Source: Stratiolaelaps scimitus
Lineage: Eukaryota > Arthropoda > Arachnida > Mesostigmata > Laelapidae
Assembly: GCA_019614645.1 (NCBI GenBank)
Contig: JABWDB010000004.1
Coordinates: 9,424,001-9,488,000 of the forward strand
Length of the DNA stretch: 64,000 nt
Direction of reading: 5' to 3'
Shown here: one piece after another, positions 10,205 through 22,258 of the stretch
Position numbering within the stretch: position 1 is the stretch's first letter
Layout: every line of letters begins with the position of its first letter
The notes under the pieces: generated by a model
What the model was told of the DNA's origin: nothing
Databases searched by the model: none
What the model saw: the letters and a program-made list of their open reading frames with translations, nothing else
Made by a program: the position numbers and the translations under genes

Positions 10205-11807
10205 AATCATTTACAGTCCTGTCAACAAATTGGCATTCACACACTACACGATTATATGTAGAAGCGACTTAAAGGGACATGCTTGAGCTCTTTCCACTAT
10301 TCTTGCTAGTGGAAACATATAGCACGCTTTTGCCGCGACGGCAACGACAACGCCAGTGTAGAGAACGTCGCTACAGAGTTTGCGTGGGTGTACGTGCATC
10401 CAGCAATAGCGGCAATGCGATGTTAACTAGCGCTAAGGTCATCCTCCGCTCGTAGGAGAGGTTCGAACCGATTTTGGACTGACTTTTCATAGTTGTAGTA
10501 TACAAGTAATAAATAGAAGCAAAAGTAAGGCGCGACGCAGACGAACTGATGAAGAAGAACATCCTCACCCTCAGCAGCAGCGACAGCATCAGTAGTTGTT
10601 GTAGTAGTAGTGGCAGCACACCTGGATAACTGCTGGATGAATGAGTGAATATTTTTGAGTAGGGTCGCTCTAGACTTTTTCTACTGGTTTCTGTCTGCGG
10701 CTCTCACCTTCTGGCCCATCTGGTCGCGAGCGGGCGGCCACTGAATCGACGAACTAAGAGCGAAAAAGAGGACAGCCAGTCGAGCGGCCTTAACCTAATA
10801 CTGGCTTTTGACTGGCGCCCTTTCGCCGATACAAACGAATAGTGCCGAGTTGGCGGCGGCGCCGGCGGCGGAGGAGCCCGTGGATCAACTCTCTCGCGCA
10901 GCAGCCTTCGGGAGACAGTGTCATGCACCTTGTTATATTAAGAGAGGTCATAGTGGTATCACGCGTTCTCTCCGTAGCTTATAGTTGTCGCGCGAATCCG
11001 TTGTCGGACGCAATTCGTTTACGAAGTTTTACTGGAAGTTGGCCGCATCTGTGCATAGAAGTGGATGGAACCCGGATATATGGCACTCGGCATAGCCCAT
11101 AGCAATCATCTGAGCCAGCTGAGCGGTGGCAACCTGTTGCATTCACGACTTGCCTGCGTGGGCATACAGTGTACATCCATGTCATTCTCTAGGTAGGCGG
11201 CGGAGAACGTCAGGGATCATTGAACTCACCGTTAATCAAATAACCCACACAACTTTGTCCCACAAAACAATTTTACCTCGAAATAACGTGTTTGTCGTAA
11301 GATCAACATTTCAGTTTGTATCTGCATGTTACGTAAAAATGAATGACACGTTGTCCCTCACGGTGTCCACGAGCGGCAGATCGTATGAGCGTTGAAAGGC
11401 AACGATTAACTGTACCATAGCTGTGTTTTCATGGAAATAATTTGCTGATTTCTTATTGTTTTTGCGCTGACCTATCCTCCATCTACAACGGCCACAATCA
11501 TACTAGAATAATGTTCGCTACTCCATGAAATATGATTACAAGAAATATCGCTATGAGATGTTTACGTCATCAAGCATTAATAACACGAAAATAATAGCCT
11601 TCTATTTGTGAACGTAACACCATACATGGATTATGTCGTTACCCGAAGAATCAATTTTCGCGGATAATGTGGCCCGCAGAAATTGATGAGTTGCGGAAAA
11701 GTTAAACGCTCCCGTCGAAATCGACAATCTCGATATTGCTAGACCTGTTAATGATTCAATCATCCACGCTACGTGCATCGTAACGAGATTCATTGGAAAA
11801 ACATTAC

Positions 11808-11842
<35 letters not shown>
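11808..11842. repeat. (TA)n microsatellite, about 34 bp
   Basis: Pure TA alternation after ATTACG, ending at TGAATG. Confidence 0.95.
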
Positions 11843-11844
<2 letters not shown>

Positions 11845-13944
11845 TGATATACGACATTAGTTTACAATACAGATTCTGTGAAGAGCTTATTGGTACGCGA
11901 TCCTCTTATTTTCGATATGCCGATTTGTTCCTTCCAGGCCTGTCGACACCCTATCAGCGAAAATGAAAATCGATCACCGCTACGTAAATCCTCATCTGCT
12001 CACGCCCATACCATGCACGACACGAGAAAGAGAACATCGGACGACGTCTAACCACGAATACAAACATACCCTGCCGGCGCATAGCCGTCGCTGTTACAAG
12101 TGGCCACCAACCAATGCCCGTAATGGCTCTTGTGACTCAGTCACGTGAATGAGCGACGCCATTTGCATCACTGTCATCTCGCGATCGTGTACCGCATCTC
12201 GATATATAGAAGAGCAGATAGTTATATGTTACGCCAGCTTCTTAATGAAGCAGTCGTAATCCCCACCAGCCAATTAAGAGCTCAGCCATCTGATACTAGA
12301 CTCGGGCTTCGTCCGGCCATCGTGTATCTTCGCCTTTTACCAAATGATCAGATCCCGTTCCTTTTGCGTTTAGCCGTACGTAGATGTACTCCTATGGTAA
12401 GGAGGTTGTTATAGACGTGTAAATAGCAGGAGGAGGAGGAGGAGCAGCAGCTCACAAACAGCACCGCGCAACATGGCGATAGTCGTAACAGCGGTGGTGG
12501 CAGCAGATGCGGTTCCACTGGGTCTTATCATCGTGGGCCGCATGGTGTTGACCGTCTGCTGTGGACGACGAGGAAGCCGAGCGAACGGCGGGCGAGGTAG
12601 ACCCCAGTGTGACGATTGACTTCGCTAGAATGAGTGAATGAGTTAGGAGCTAGCTTGTTAAACCTACATAGGCGAGATGGGAGCTGGGCTGACTGATCTG
12701 CTGCCAGCCACCGACGACTCAACTACCTGGCGTCAGAGGATGCGCACTATAAAGATTAAGTAGGGGGGCGGCTACAAACTATCCCTTCATCTCTTTTGGT
12801 CTCTCGTGCGCGCGCACACGCGCGTACGGACTGCCTCCGTCCAGGAAGCCGTCGCCTCGGGTTCCTCCTCGTTAGCCGGTGACCATGTCAGGCAGGCGAT
12901 ACGTTGCGGCCATTGTTTACGATCTAATTTAAGTAAATGTGTGCCTATCTATGTGGACAGCCGGATCGGGTCGGTCCATCCGTTCGATGCAGATCGAGGG
13001 CGAGATAAGGGAACGCGCGGTGGCTGCGGATGTTCCTCCTCCTGAAGGTCTCCCTTCACAGATACATATAAATAATAACATACAACGAACTTGCACGTTT
13101 GCCCGCTGCGGAATGAAGACAGGCCGAAGATGTGGGTGATACTGTCGTTGGCCAACACCTCTACCGCCCGTCCTGGACCGCCTCGTCCCAAAGCATCTCT
13201 ATGCAGGTTGACACGGTGACGACGAGCCGCTTGATGACGGTCTTCGATCTGCTTCCCTTTGTCGTTAACAGCTCGACGTTGAAGTAACTCTTCAAACACC
13301 TGGGTGGATCGCTGTGAGCGAAAGAAGAGATGAACCTTTCGAGTGATGCTTGAGACGACCTCAGGCCGGATGGATAGACGATGTAAGTTGAACCTTTACA
13401 GCCATCACCGCTATATGCAGTAATATACCAGAGTATATCAAGCATAGAGATACGGCCGGTCCCAGACTATCTCAACGTCCTTTTTTTGTATTTGTCATAT
13501 TTCCAATCGATTGCCGTTGCTTCATTATCGAAGTTGAGCCATACACTTTGTGCTCAGATGCAGTATTATGTAATAGTGCAACGCTAGATAACATCATCCA
13601 TCATTAATATGCTCGGCAAGAAGATGCGTCTATAAGCAGCTTGCGCCTCGCCCGAAAAATGCACCACACGTTGTATCGCATATACCTTACATGGATACAA
13701 TCATCAAATTATGTACAAGTACGTATTTATATCTGGTACGTTGATATAATATTAATCATACTTCAATTATATCAACTCATTCTGCAGTGCGCGCGTCGAG
13801 CGTGTGAAGGTCCACCCGTCAGACGTGAACATCGGATCACTTCGCACGTGACCAGTTCGCTACACGCTTCGCGCCACTTAAGAGGAGTATAATCTATGGG
13901 CGCGAATACTCTCGGATGGATTTGCTATACTTGATTTGCAACTG

Positions 13945-14220
13945 GATATATATATATATATACAAGTCTATGGACGAGATTGAACTACATTCGATCACAG
14001 GTGGCAGTGCTGCAATTATGCCTTGTACGGGACGGCACGTAGAACGTTCGCCACGACGACCGTAGCGCTCGCTTTCTATATATATATATATATATATACG
14101 ATGATCGTGGCCAATGTGTGAATGTGCAGGAGAATGGGGCAGTGACCGCTCGAATATGTTCGTTCCATCTACGAGCTTACAGACATCTGTATGTAATGCT
14201 TATACGTACGTGTACACATA

Positions 14221-14252
<32 letters not shown>
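13945..14252. repeat. Cluster of three short (TA)n tracts
   Basis: TA runs lie at 13945-13962, 14077-14098 and 14219-14252; the last is a (TG)n(TA)n compound. Non-repetitive DNA lies between them. Confidence 0.9.
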
Positions 14253-14461
14253 CCCGTCTATCCATCCGTACACCATTCATGTGCCGCGTCTGGATGCTGC
14301 TCTGCAATCGTTGCTTCTTGTTCCTCTTTATCCTTCTCGTCTTCTTCTTCGTCGTCGTTGTTGTTTCATCTGCCGACGGCCGTGGTGGTGATACGTTCTG
14401 CTCATAACGCGAAACGCATTTTTGACTGTGTTGTCCCTCTTCTCCTCTGCCAATGTCTCTC

Positions 14462-14483
14462 CCTCTCTCTCTCTCTCTCTCTC
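14462..14483. repeat. (CT)n microsatellite
   Basis: About 22 bp of CT dinucleotides within a wider pyrimidine-rich patch. Confidence 0.9.
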
Positions 14484-15342
14484 CCTCCTTTTGTACCGAC
14501 GATGTACCAGCAGTCCAATTGATGCCTACACTACAATATTTACTACATACTTCTAATACATTCTTGGTTTTCTTCATCGACGACCACCACCACCACGAAC
14601 AGCAGCAGCAGCATTAAGCATATGTGGTATCGCGCCAAGCTACCACTGGCAATTGCATCGCAACCGTCGCAGCGCGCGAAAGCCTCACCACGGTGCTGTG
14701 TTCAACGAACAACGAACGGAACCCGTCGGCGACGACAGAGTGAGTTTTCGCTCCGACGCCACTTCGCAGTTCGAAGATACCGTCATCATCGCAGCCGTTG
14801 TCGAAAACGCTCTTACGCTTCTCGCGCCCTATGGCTCTCTCTCTCTCCCGCTCTCTGGTCCGGTTGGCGGTGGCTGTTCGGTGAGAAACCCAAGAGCCCG
14901 TTGCTTCTTGGGTCGCTGCTGCTGCCGCCGTCGTCGTCGTCGGCGGTGGTGGTGGTGGCACGGGCGCGTACGTATCCAGTTCGTATCTCGCCGAAATCGT
15001 ATCGTCCGTGTCGTATTGTAGCGCACGCGATATCTGACGTCGGTCGGCTTTGCATGCTATCGCACTGCTGCTGTAACCGATGCGTTTGCTAAAAGTTTAC
15101 GACATTCGATGGCGGGGGCGGACGAAGTGCAGAGAAAAGAACGGGGGGCGTGTCTTGCCGCAGTGCAATCGCAGAAGCAGCGGCATCAGCTCGCTGCTGA
15201 AAACCGCTTGGCTTCAGCTGAAAAGTACTTGCGAACGCGCTAGCTCGAGGGAGTTCTGTGCACGGACTGTACGACAAGCGGACCTCTCGCCGTTTGTGAC
15301 ACAACACTACTTTGCGACTTTGGGAAAATTGGGGTGATCAAA

Positions 15343-15379
15343 TCCACCCGATTAATTGATTGGTTGATTAATCGGTGGA
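15343..15379. repeat. Short inverted repeat with 13-14 bp arms
   Basis: Left arm TCCACCCGATTAAT (15343-15356) pairs with right arm ATTAATCGGTGGA (15367-15379), with one bulged C and a 10-nt loop TGATTGGTTG. The arms carry ATTA homeodomain-type cores and TGATTAAT, a known Exd/Hox-class site; regulatory use is inference. Confidence 0.8.
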
Positions 15380-15470
15380 ATATCGGCCGTCTTTTGGCAC
15401 GTCTCAGTGCCAACGAGCCGGAAACTAAAGCGCGTATTAGCTATACTTAGGGCGCATTTGCTAACCTAAG

Positions 15471-15502
15471 GTTTTCGGGCTGACTCTCAGCCAACATTTA
15501 AC
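15471..15502 (+). repeat. Dispersed hairpin repeat, copy A
   Basis: A 32-bp block identical to copy B at 44623 and nearly identical, on the opposite strand, to copy C at 48125. Its core GGCTGACTCTCAGCC folds into a 6-bp stem with a 3-nt loop, followed by AACATTTAAC. Flanks outside the block are unrelated. The family is unknown; it may be the end of a mobile element. Confidence 0.85.
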
Positions 15503-16541
15503 CTCCACGATACTGCTTTTAGGATTGCTTCATAAGACGGACCCCTAAATGAAAATGGGCGTATTTGCTACTTGGACTGAAGAAATAGTACAATACAATA
15601 CAAACTGCGGTTTAGTGGAGGAACTGCAACATACATAGCTTGAGTTCTCGTAAATAATAGGTAAAAGGTATAAAATATTACACTACAACAGACGAAGTTA
15701 CAGTCGACAACATATTACATCCACGCATATATAGGGGCAAATACGCCGACACGTTTCCTCTCTCCTTGTAGAGACAGTGGAATAATACCTACCTACCGAC
15801 GGACCGTTCGCTTTTCCATAGCAGAGCTGCAGAAAGAGATGTCACCGGGAATATTTCCTCTTTCTATTTTGAAGGCAAGAAGGGCGGTCTGAGCCTTGCT
15901 GATTTCACGGAGGCGAAGGAGCTCGGCACTATCTAGAATATCTGTAACTGAAGCACTGCGACGCAGTGTTTATATATACATAGGTAGTCCCATTAAAATT
16001 ATACCTATTGCACCGATTAAAATAGGGCCTTACAGCTGAGACCACGAACAGTGGCCGCCGTCAGCGTCATGAATTCTCGTGCCAGAGGCAAAATTCCTTT
16101 TCATTCAGAGCGCCCGGCGAGTTCTTAGTTTTGGAATAGAACCGCATTATGCTCTTGAGCCTGTTTGACGTAATGACATAAGAAGAACGAATAAACCTGA
16201 CCAGTGCCTCAGAACGGTTTGTTAGACCACAGGGTGATCCGGCGAACGCCTGCGGAGTTATCAAGAGTACCATTTCATTGGAGTCTCTTCAACAGCCTTA
16301 TGTCAGCAGCTCATGTAATTTGGCTATAGAGGGCAAGGGTATAGGGGAACCCGGCATTGTGTCACCCGAGATTCGAGCGGATGCAGTGCCGAATGAAGGG
16401 GACAAACTATCGCAATCGGGCATTCGAGGGGCTCTCAGCAAATCTCATCTTCAGTCGAGATCTATGGCCTTATGGGCAGTCCAGTTTAGGGTGGCGCCAT
16501 GCGCGTGCCATCCGTTTTGCGGCGGCATTTACCGTAAATAA

Positions 16542-16544
<3 letters not shown>

Positions 16545-16632
<88 letters not shown>
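16545..16632. repeat. (TA)n microsatellite, about 87 bp
   Basis: The longest uninterrupted TA alternation in the window, preceded by AAATAAATAAATA. Confidence 0.97.
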
Positions 16633-16634
<2 letters not shown>

Positions 16635-18525
16635 TTGGACGAACGTTGCAAGGTCGCGGTTTACAGGAAAGACCGCCCAGGTTAATATGACCATACTCAT
16701 TCACGTTCACTAGATCGTCGAGAGCACGGCACGGTACAACTGTGGCCTTCTATACCCCCGCATGGAGGGGACAGTGTTTATTCAACTCAGTTGGATGTAG
16801 ATTCTACGGGGTGAGAGAGACAGAGAGAGGGAGCACATGTCTGGACTGAGAGAAACATCTCTCCGTGACACGAACAATGATCGATCCATCTTAGAACGCA
16901 CGTTCTACCTATGAACCAACGAGGCGAATTAGTCAGGGGAGCCGCTTCGGCTCCGTCAATCAAATGGGTTAGTGAATGAGATGGCTCAATTTGTGAGGAG
17001 GAGACGCGAACGGCGTTAGAGCGCCGCAGAGCAGCGAGCAGTTGTTTCTCTTTCCGGCGCGTTTGAGGGAGGATCTGCTGTTTCGAAGGTCAACAGCGTT
17101 CTCGAGACATCGTGTCCGTTGACTTGACCTACCTTTTTCTGTGGAAGTACATTGGGAGAGATTGGGCAGTCTCAAGTACCGACTAGAAACGACGAGCGAG
17201 AACAACACGAGAGGGTCGCCGCCGCCGCCGCCGTCGTGAGCTGAGGTGAGCTATTGGCAGCGTTTGACGGTGAGTGTGCGGCCTGATTGGTCACCGATCA
17301 AAGATAATTGAGCCACCACCAGCGTCTCGCGTTGGTATTGCTGCTGTTATTCGCGTACTCAGGTATTTCCCCACTTTGAGCGAGTCTCTCCCATATTTTT
17401 GGCTCTCCTGATAGGTGATATACCTTCCACAATATCTACTGCCTATCGATAGGTGCTGCCGTTCACCCTGTTCGCGTAGCATTAAAGCTCACTCATGCAC
17501 TCACGAATGAGTGAAACGACCGAACAGTGGGAGGGTCTCTCGGACAGATTCTCTCTACGATATCACGATTTTTTCTTCATCTTCTCCTAATCCGCCGCCG
17601 CCGCCGCCGCCGCCACCGGCTTCTCGACTTAGTAAGCCCTTCGACGGTAGTCGACCTCGTGAGCGTGGCAGCCGTTTGAGCGGAGTTAGTGGAGGTCCGA
17701 TATATTGGCAGTATATTCAATGGGTTTGTGAATGAGTGAGACTATGTGCATATGTAGATCGGCCCGCCTGCCTTCTTGCTTCACTGCGAGCGTCTGTGCG
17801 AGTGTGTGTGAGAGGGTGTGCTCTTTTACATCAGGCTTGGCTCGGTCAGGCCAGACCAGAGCAGACTAGGCAGCCTGACCTAACCCAAACTAAAGGGAGT
17901 AAGGGAGAACAAGGAAGGTTGCGTCACACCCGAAATCGCCCGGTCGAACAAAGAGGTGTGAACGAGATTGTTCCATCGAGACTCGTCGTGTCCATTGGGT
18001 CAACGGCGCGGGCAGCTGCGATTTCAATGGATACTGCCGCTACCATCATCACCACCACGACGACGATGACTGGTACTATTACACTATACCACACTTCCGT
18101 ATAGTCTGCTTGGTTAGAGCTTTTGAGAAAAAAAAATTGATAGGCAGGCACAAGATGAGAGCACGACGTATGTGATACCCCTTACAGGATTACACAAGAA
18201 AGGATTACATGTTCCTGTAAAGATGACAAGGGCTTAAATGAGCATTCAAGGCAAAATGACGAGAAGACATCTAATGAAACTGTTCGCAGATTAGGTCTCA
18301 GCCTGTCCCCAGCTGCATTACTACTCATTGTGTACTTTAAGTTGAAAAAAGATATCCTCAAGTCTAAGGCATGTCCATCAGGCGGTATTCTCATATGTGT
18401 TCTCATTCAGTGCGCTGGATACGCTTTTGTGCATGCAGTGGCACATGATACGCCCCCTCTATAGAGAGACCTTTCCTTCGACACGGTCACAATCACACTT
18501 ACAGTCATACGAAATGTTGCGCGAG

Positions 18526-18527
<2 letters not shown>

Positions 18528-18594
<67 letters not shown>
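18528..18594. repeat. (TA)n microsatellite, about 66 bp
   Basis: Uninterrupted TA alternation between GCGAGTCA and TTTCCGAT. Confidence 0.97.
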
Positions 18595-18595
<1 letters not shown>

Positions 18596-20282
18596 CCGAT
18601 AATAAGCAAGCTGGCCACAAATCTATTAAAACGTCGAACGCATCTAAGCGCAAACGGCTGGCGCTTCATCGGATATGCGCGACATCTTGACAAGTACCTG
18701 TTATATGTGTTTTGCCGAGCAGAGAATCTCAGCCAGCAGAGACAACGCCTTCGTACATCTGCGTATCGCTATGGCATCATCGAGCGCTTCATGCCGATGT
18801 CAGTTCACACAGATTCTGTGACATGGTCGATGCATAAGTGCATACGATATAAGTGTTGCCTTGTTATTTCCTGTTACATCATCGCTCGCCCTCATTTCGG
18901 CGAATCTCGCGACTCTGTCTAATGACTGTCGACTGTCCGTCGAGGTGTTTGCCTCGCTATCAAACCGCTGCGGCCGCCAAATCATGAATGGAATCGCTAC
19001 GTGGGTAAGAGGGTCTCTGTGGACGTAGAATTGTTTCAATGGGTGTCGCTGAAACGCGCGAAATGTTTTCGGATTGCCCCACCACCCCCCACCCCCTTGT
19101 GATATAATGCTAATGAACTTTAAAATGCTTTCGGCACCGGTGGAGGCGGCGGTGCGATCTCATTCGTTTCGCTCGGAGGTGCACTTCGCTTGCTAATCGT
19201 CGCGGCTTGAGTCACGACCCAGCGCCGTGACCATTCGGGGGGTGGCAGACGCTGGGAGGGTCTTTTCGTCTCCCGGACGCGCTTTGTGTGCCGAGACGTC
19301 ATAGACGATTGAAACACCCAGTGAATCACTGGCGTAAACTAATGAGACGGAATTCGATTTTGTTTATAATAAATTAGTATTAGAAAATGAACGGCGTCAA
19401 TCGCTCGTAATTCACGAGATAGTCCTTGACGGTTGCATACCTTCAAGTAACGAAATGCGTTAACACAACCAGTGACAGTAGTGGTAGTAGTAGTAGTAGC
19501 AGTAACGTATTAAAGAAGAAGATAATCGGCGTCTTTTCAGCGAAAATTTAACTTATGAAGTTAAGCTGTAAAAACACGCCGGCCAGTGTATCTGAACTGA
19601 GTAGCCGATTCCCATCGAAACTCAGTAGAATGCCTGAGCGCGGTTAGCGATTCCGCACACGTAAGTTACTTTTGACATCGTGTCCTATTGTCCTGGCTTC
19701 ACATCGAATTTCCACTCCACGGAGCCTTCTTAACTAGTCACCCTTAGGTTTCAGCGGTTTGTGTGGTTCAAGCGGTCAGCTAACGAAGGCTATAGCTCGG
19801 TTAATCATCGTTCTCGCCCATCAAACGACGATTCAAAAGTCGGACGCCAAACACTCCGTATCCTATCTCTTGCAGGATAGAACGCGTTGATATCTTAACG
19901 AAGCAGAATGACTCTACCGACGAAGGTCACAATGATCGTCGTAGATGAGGAATTTTTGCATCAATTAGTCATCCTACTTGTAGACACACAAACGCTCACA
20001 CACACAGACGGCAGTGATGTCCGCCATTGACTCGGCGCTTCGGTGGACGACGACCGGCGCGACCCGATGTCGGTGTTGCGCCGCGTCACGTCAGTTGGCG
20101 ACAGTTGACGTTGAGCTGTGGTTCCAGAAAAAGAAACAACAACAACAACGACAGAGTGTTTTGTTGACATTTTCAGATGCCCCATTGATCGTACAACGTC
20201 GTGTGAATCACGACGAGTTAGTGCCGGACGTTAGCTATTCGTGCGATTCCGTCACGTCACTCGCTTAATTCTGCCTATTTGT

Positions 20283-20360
20283 CTATCTGTTCGGTTCTTG
20301 CTGTTGTTGTTGTTGTTGCCGTTGTTGCCTTTGGTGTTGTTGTTTTTGTTGTTGTCGCTG
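20283..20360. repeat. (TTG)n-rich triplet tract
   Basis: Imperfect TTG/TTC/CTG triplets. A shorter CAA run lies at about 20131-20150, so the two can pair in part. The plus-strand frame is a Leu-rich artefact. Confidence 0.8.
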
Positions 20361-22168
20361 CTACTGCGGACGACGATGTTCATTCGACAGCGTTTTGTTC
20401 ATTCCAAATGTTTCATTTCACAACGAACGGCGAGAGATGACGTGTCTACGCGTGATTTGCTCAATTCACTCACAAATACAGGTGTCCTTGCGAGCGTCAC
20501 CATTATTATTCTTCTTATTATGACCAGTATGGTATGGCCACCAATATTTATTATGATGCTGCCATTTCTGCCTTGGTAGAATGCACCAGCAGCAATAGCG
20601 GCTGGCTGCTGCTGCTACAAGACTGCATGGCAAGGTGACAGAAGCAGCATTGTGGATGATCACAAGTGCCAAATGTCAAGACAACAACAACGTTAGCACG
20701 CCACGACAAAGACGCGCATACGGTAGACAGTGGTCTTCTGACGACTCAATTCAAATGCATAGATGGAGGCTCGACGGTGAACGCATTTTTACTGAATGGA
20801 ATTAATCTGTTGAAAGTGAGTTGTTCGCCAATCTTATCATCATAGCATCTGTATATGGCTTCACGTAGGCAGAGGTACCAACACAAGGGGAACATGATTG
20901 ATAAACCTCGATTGTGTAGAGTTGAAGACGTGATGCGGTGTATCAATGGAAATTTCACCTTATAAATACCACGATTGATTCCCTATAAAATTGTCGCAGT
21001 TATTACCGGTGTATCATCACGGCGTTTTTTTTTTTGTTGTCTTAGAATAGTGAATGAACTGGAAACCACGATCCTGTTCCCCGAAATATCACTATCATAT
21101 ATTATTTCTTATCATTCAGGTTTAAACGTAATAGTAGAAATAGTAGTAAATTTGGATAAAATCATTTCGTTCGATTTTTTTCGAAGCTTCAGCTGGCCAT
21201 TTGTAGTACGTGTGTGTACGTTCGACCTTGAGCGTTGGCAAAATAAAAAAAGTCAAACCATTGACAATACGAATCTTTTAGCAATCTGATTAGCATAAAC
21301 GGGTTGTATGAATCGATTGCATCTTCATGAGCTGACGCAGTTCTCGAACCCAACTTCTCGTATAGGATTCATATTGCACTTAGCATTTAGTCATCAGCTA
21401 TTTTAGGTTTCGTCGGACTCTTCTTCTGGCCCGGCTCACAGTGGTTGTTGATGTCTGTTAGTTTCAGTTAGCTGGATCGTGGTGACGAGTATCCCCATCA
21501 AACTCTTATACTCCAAATTCACATAACGAATATTTGATATCGCACGAACATCGACACTTGAATATTCTAGTCGAATTCGCTTCGCTTTGAGTCAGCACTA
21601 TTATTTTATTGTACTGTAACTTGTGACTTAACATTGTATTCCGCTGCGCTAATATTAACAAGCGCTAAACCTCATTGCTATCGTTATGCTTCGATCGGTG
21701 ATGCATCGTCGGATCCCGATCAGATTCAGATCTGCTATCGTCTCTTGTTCGTGGCTCCCTGTCATGGCCACGTAACCAGCAAACGTTGCTGTCAACGTAA
21801 TACCGAGAGCGTAAATGACTCAGCCATCGCTACCCAAGTGGATTCGAGACGATCCTTTGAGGCGGGGCTAGCCGATCTGTGACGATCAGAATGCGAAAAC
21901 CGTTCACTTCGTACACGGGCGATTGTCGTCTTCTTCGGACATCTCCCACCCCTTCCCGGCTCCAGACACTGCCGCTGGGAGAACGGGCGAAATGGACGAG
22001 CCCTTAACCCAAACGAACTGGTATCAGCTGCACCGGGGCAAATTGAGAGATAATGAAAATACAAGAGAGAAGGAGATAGCCAAAGTGAATTTGAAAAGAG
22101 ATAACGCCCAGGTAGCGGCACCGGTCGTGGGTGGATATCATCAGAACGGAACAAAATCAACAAAAACG

Positions 22169-22258
22169 ACTCACAACAACAACAACAACATCATCATTGC
22201 CGCAGCAGCAGCCGCCGCCGCCATCGTCGTCGCCGCCGCCATCGTCGTCGCCGCCGCG
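22169..22258. repeat. CAA / CAT / GCA / GCC triplet tract
   Basis: Successive runs of CAA, ATC, GCA and GCC triplets. Translations give Asn, Ile, Ala or Pro homopolymers depending on frame, so this is repeat rather than evident coding sequence. Confidence 0.8.

Larger units (their letters stand above)
3701..15342. other. No supported gene; simple repeats only
   Basis: Open frames here are short, lack recognisable domains and often consist of translated simple repeats. Content that can be named: (TA)n tracts listed separately, a C9-10 run near 5286, GCC triplets near 7340, a GGA/GCA run near 12430, and a (CT)n run near 14462. No tRNA or rRNA gene was recognised on either strand. Confidence 0.6.

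Noticed and set aside
10455..10480. GGTTCGAACC resembling a tRNA B box
   Set aside because: It is palindromic, but no A box, acceptor pairing or T-stem complement surrounds it on either strand.
15475..15500. Hairpin repeat as a histone mRNA 3' stem-loop
   Set aside because: The loop has 3 rather than 4 bases, the stem sequence does not match the consensus, and no histone gene is nearby.
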